DNA from: Desemzia sp045528445
Lineage (GTDB): Bacteria; Bacillota; Bacilli; Lactobacillales; Carnobacteriaceae
NCBI RefSeq assembly: GCF_045528445.1
Contig: NZ_JBGQQU010000010.1
Coordinates: 1-64,000 of the forward strand
DNA: 64,000 nt
Direction: 5' to 3'
Shown piece by piece: positions 62,320 to 64,000 of the stretch (position 1 is the first letter of the stretch; every line of letters starts with the position of its first letter). A program made the translations under genes and the position numbers. Below the pieces are notes generated by a model that saw only the letters and a program-made list of their open reading frames with translations, was not told the DNA's origin and made no database searches.

Positions 62320-63375
62320 CTACTTTTTGCATTTGAATAATTTTAACCCTAATACCGCAACAATAGTAATGGCCATAGTCGTTAATACAGGATGTTTTTG
62401 AGCTTTTACGTAATAACTTCTTTTACGAATCCAGCCTTTATTGGTTCCTCGTTCATGGAGTCCATAACCCGCTTTGTACAAGCTACTTTCTTCTTTTGGC
62501 TTAGAAGGACGGTCTCTATACTGAGATGGATACATAACTTCTTCCACAAACCGATCAGTAAAACGAGGGAAAAGATCGTTTAATACAGCAGTGAGTTTAG
62601 ACATCCCGCCAACATATAGATCTCTTTTAGGTTTTTGAGCTGCAAATAAAATCGCTTCGGCCACAGATTCTGGTGGATAAACTATCCCTAAATGAGAAGG
62701 TTGATTCGATATATAACTATGGGCATGTTCTGTATAAGGCGTGTCGGTTTTATGCGGATGAATCAAAGTAACCGAAATCGGCAATTGTTCTTTTTCAAAC
62801 TCCATTCGGATACTGTCGGTCCAGCCATGCACAGCAAATTTAGAAGTTGCATAAATAGACTGCATCACGGAAGATTTATCTCCAAATACGGAGCCCACAT
62901 TGATGATAGCACTTGGTTTTCTAGTATCTTTAAAATGTTTAGCAGCTGCTCTTGTTCCGTAAACCACTCCCCAAAAGTTTACTTCGAACATGCGTTTCAT
63001 ATCTGAAATACTAAGATCCGTACCATGACCATAAATGGCTACTCCTGCATTATTCACCCAAGTATCGAAGTGGCCAAACTCTTCAATGGCTCTCTCAGCA
63101 ATTCGGTTAACCTCTTCTTCTTTTGCAACGTCAGCAGTGACATAGATAGCGGTTTGCCCTTTGGCGTTCAGCTCAGCCACTAGTTTTTTTAAAGCGTCTT
63201 CATTTCGTGCTGCAACGACTACTTTTGCTCCTTTAGCAGCGGCCATTCTTGCCGTTACCAACCCAATTCCGCTTGATGCTCCGGTGATGACAATAACTTG
63301 ATCTGCTACTTTTTTCAAATTCAATTTTAGATTATTTGAAGGCATTTTGCTTTCCATTTTGTCTGATGACATCAT
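62320..63375 (-). CDS. SDR-family oxidoreductase with C-terminal membrane helix
   Basis: Short-chain dehydrogenase/reductase, 351 residues, longer than the usual 250. The Rossmann motif VITGASSGIGLVTARMAAAKG is near residue 30, with NNAGVAIYG near 108. The catalytic Ser is in INVGSVFGDKS, and Tyr/Lys are in YATSKFAVHGW. Beyond the core it has an extension of about 90 residues ending in a hydrophobic helix and basic tail (TMAITIVAVLGLKLFKCKK), suggesting membrane anchoring. The substrate is unknown. GAGGAGG precedes the ATG on the minus strand. Confidence 0.88.
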   Translation of the reverse strand: MMSSDKMESKMPSNNLKLNLKKVADQVIVITGASSGIGLVTARMAAAKGAKVVVAARNEDALKKLVAELNAKGQTAIYVTADVAKEEEVNRIAERAIEEFGHFDTWVNNAGVAIYGHGTDLSISDMKRMFEVNFWGVVYGTRAAAKHFKDTRKPSAIINVGSVFGDKSSVMQSIYATSKFAVHGWTDSIRMEFEKEQLPISVTLIHPHKTDTPYTEHAHSYISNQPSHLGIVYPPESVAEAILFAAQKPKRDLYVGGMSKLTAVLNDLFPRFTDRFVEEVMYPSQYRDRPSKPKEESSLYKAGYGLHERGTNKGWIRKRSYYVKAQKHPVLTTMAITIVAVLGLKLFKCKK

Positions 63376-63522
63376 TATTCCTCCTCATTTAAGTCCACGA
63401 TCAATCAGTGACAACAAACGAATTTCTTCCAAATAGCAATGAAGTACCTGAAGAATTCTATCCTTATCTCTTATCATAATGAAGCGGGTAACGAGAATGC
63501 AAAAATAATGTTTTAGACAACG

Positions 63523-63560
63523 AAAAACCTCCAAAAATCAGCTAGCCGATTTTTGGAGGT
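63523..63560 (-). terminator. Terminator of the cold-shock gene
   Basis: On the minus strand ACCTCCAAAAATC pairs with GATTTTTGGAGGT and is followed by TTTTTCG. Confidence 0.88.
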
Positions 63561-63580
63561 TAGGTTTAGTTTTTTTAGAA

Positions 63581-63781
63581 TTAACCTTTAACGATGTTTA
63601 CTGCTTGAAGACCACGGTTACCTTCTTCAATATCAAAAGAAACTGCTTCGCCTTCTTCTAATGTTTTGAAACCGTCAGTTTGGATTGCTGAGAAGTGTGC
63701 GAATAAATCTTCTTCGCCTTCACGTTCGATGAAACCAAAACCTTTATCTGCATTAAACCATTTAACTGTACCTTTATTCAT
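63581..63781 (-). CDS. cspA: Cold-shock protein (CspA/CspB family)
   Basis: Single-stranded nucleic-acid-binding OB-fold protein of 66 residues that keeps mRNA unstructured. Both RNA-binding motifs are present: KGFGFIERE (RNP1) and DLFAHFSAI (RNP2), with KWFNADKG at the front. The real start is ATG 63781 (TTGGAGGAA upstream); the longer frame from 63865 is leader. The leader on the minus strand is long, as is usual in cold-shock genes. Confidence 0.95.
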   Translation of the reverse strand: MNKGTVKWFNADKGFGFIEREGEEDLFAHFSAIQTDGFKTLEEGEAVSFDIEEGNRGLQAVNIVKG

Positions 63782-64000
63782 AACTAAATTCCTCCAATTA
63801 TATGTGCTCATGGCACGTTTTATTTGCAATATTTCATTAAAAAAACAAAGAGGGAATTTAGACATAAAATGAATAAAACTACCAATTAATTTGTTTAAAT
63901 AAGCTACTACATTTATTACTATATCTTTTTATTTCACATAAGTAAAGCTTTAATCACTAATTGTTCTTCTTCAAGGTGAACAAAGAAGACACAAATCGTG
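63782..64000 (-). other. Long 5' leader/promoter region of the cold-shock gene
   Basis: 219 bp without a supported gene upstream of cspA. Cold-shock mRNAs usually have long structured leaders; I see no clear -35/-10 pair or strong hairpin here, and the region is cut by the window end. Confidence 0.4.

Overview
This window looks like a chromosomal segment of a low-GC Gram-positive lactic acid bacterium, most likely Carnobacterium or a close Carnobacteriaceae/Enterococcaceae relative. The grounds are the AT-rich base composition, strong AGGAGG-type ribosome binding sites, frequent TTG/GTG starts, T-box leaders, an LPXTG surface protein with its own sortase, and the conserved Firmicutes block radA-yacL-ispD-gltX-cysE-cysS-mrnC-rlmB-yacP-sigH. 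The genus is inferred from gene content and not proven.

Region 1 (1-2.8 kb) holds the 3' end of an rRNA operon (5S), an O6-alkylguanine repair protein and a BmrA/LmrA-type drug exporter. Region 2 (2.8-11.9 kb) is a nearly complete flavin-based extracellular electron transfer (EET) locus. It encodes EetB, an Ndh2 with a membrane C-terminus, EetA, the demethylmenaquinone enzymes DmkB and DmkA, a small FMN-carrying lipoprotein (PplA-like) and the flavin transferase FmnB. Ndh2 would pass electrons from NADH to a dedicated quinone pool, and the flavinylated lipoprotein would carry them out. Region 3 (11.9-24 kb) is core housekeeping: a MalK/MsmK ATPase, dut, radA, yacL, ispD, gltX, then a Cys T-box and cysES, mrnC, rlmB, rae1/yacP and a SigH-like sigma factor.

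Region 4 (24-34 kb) is accessory and decaying. It has a DUF975 protein, a frameshifted NAD(P)-binding oxidoreductase, a RelBE-type toxin-antitoxin pair, and a transporter/dehydrogenase operon. That operon is preceded by what reads as an unassigned riboswitch-like attenuator with an upstream leader ORF. Next come a wrecked AraC-GH39 gene, a frameshifted M20 amidohydrolase and an MFS stub. The ohrR-ohr pair with a clear palindromic operator and an AEC transporter end the region.

Region 5 (36-46 kb) has a 1430-residue LPXTG adhesin with alternating Ig-like and calcium-type repeats, its adjacent sortase, and a MarR-controlled heterodimeric ABC exporter with tandem 15-bp operator repeats. Region 6 (46.4-53 kb) is an rpiR-type regulator gene split in two by a 5.9-kb composite transposon-like unit. 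The unit consists of an intact IS1380-family copy, oleate hydratase, an antitoxin remnant and a decayed second IS1380 copy, bounded by matching terminal inverted repeats. The PTS EIIC that the broken regulator probably controlled follows.

Region 7 (54-64 kb) has a VIT-family transporter, a T-box-controlled amino-acid ABC transporter, argGH, a VOC protein, a striking exact-period 52-bp tandem hairpin repeat, a small glycine-rich membrane protein, an SDR oxidoreductase and a cold-shock protein. Dispersed AAGTCAGGTAA palindromes occur in two intergenic regions 11 kb apart.
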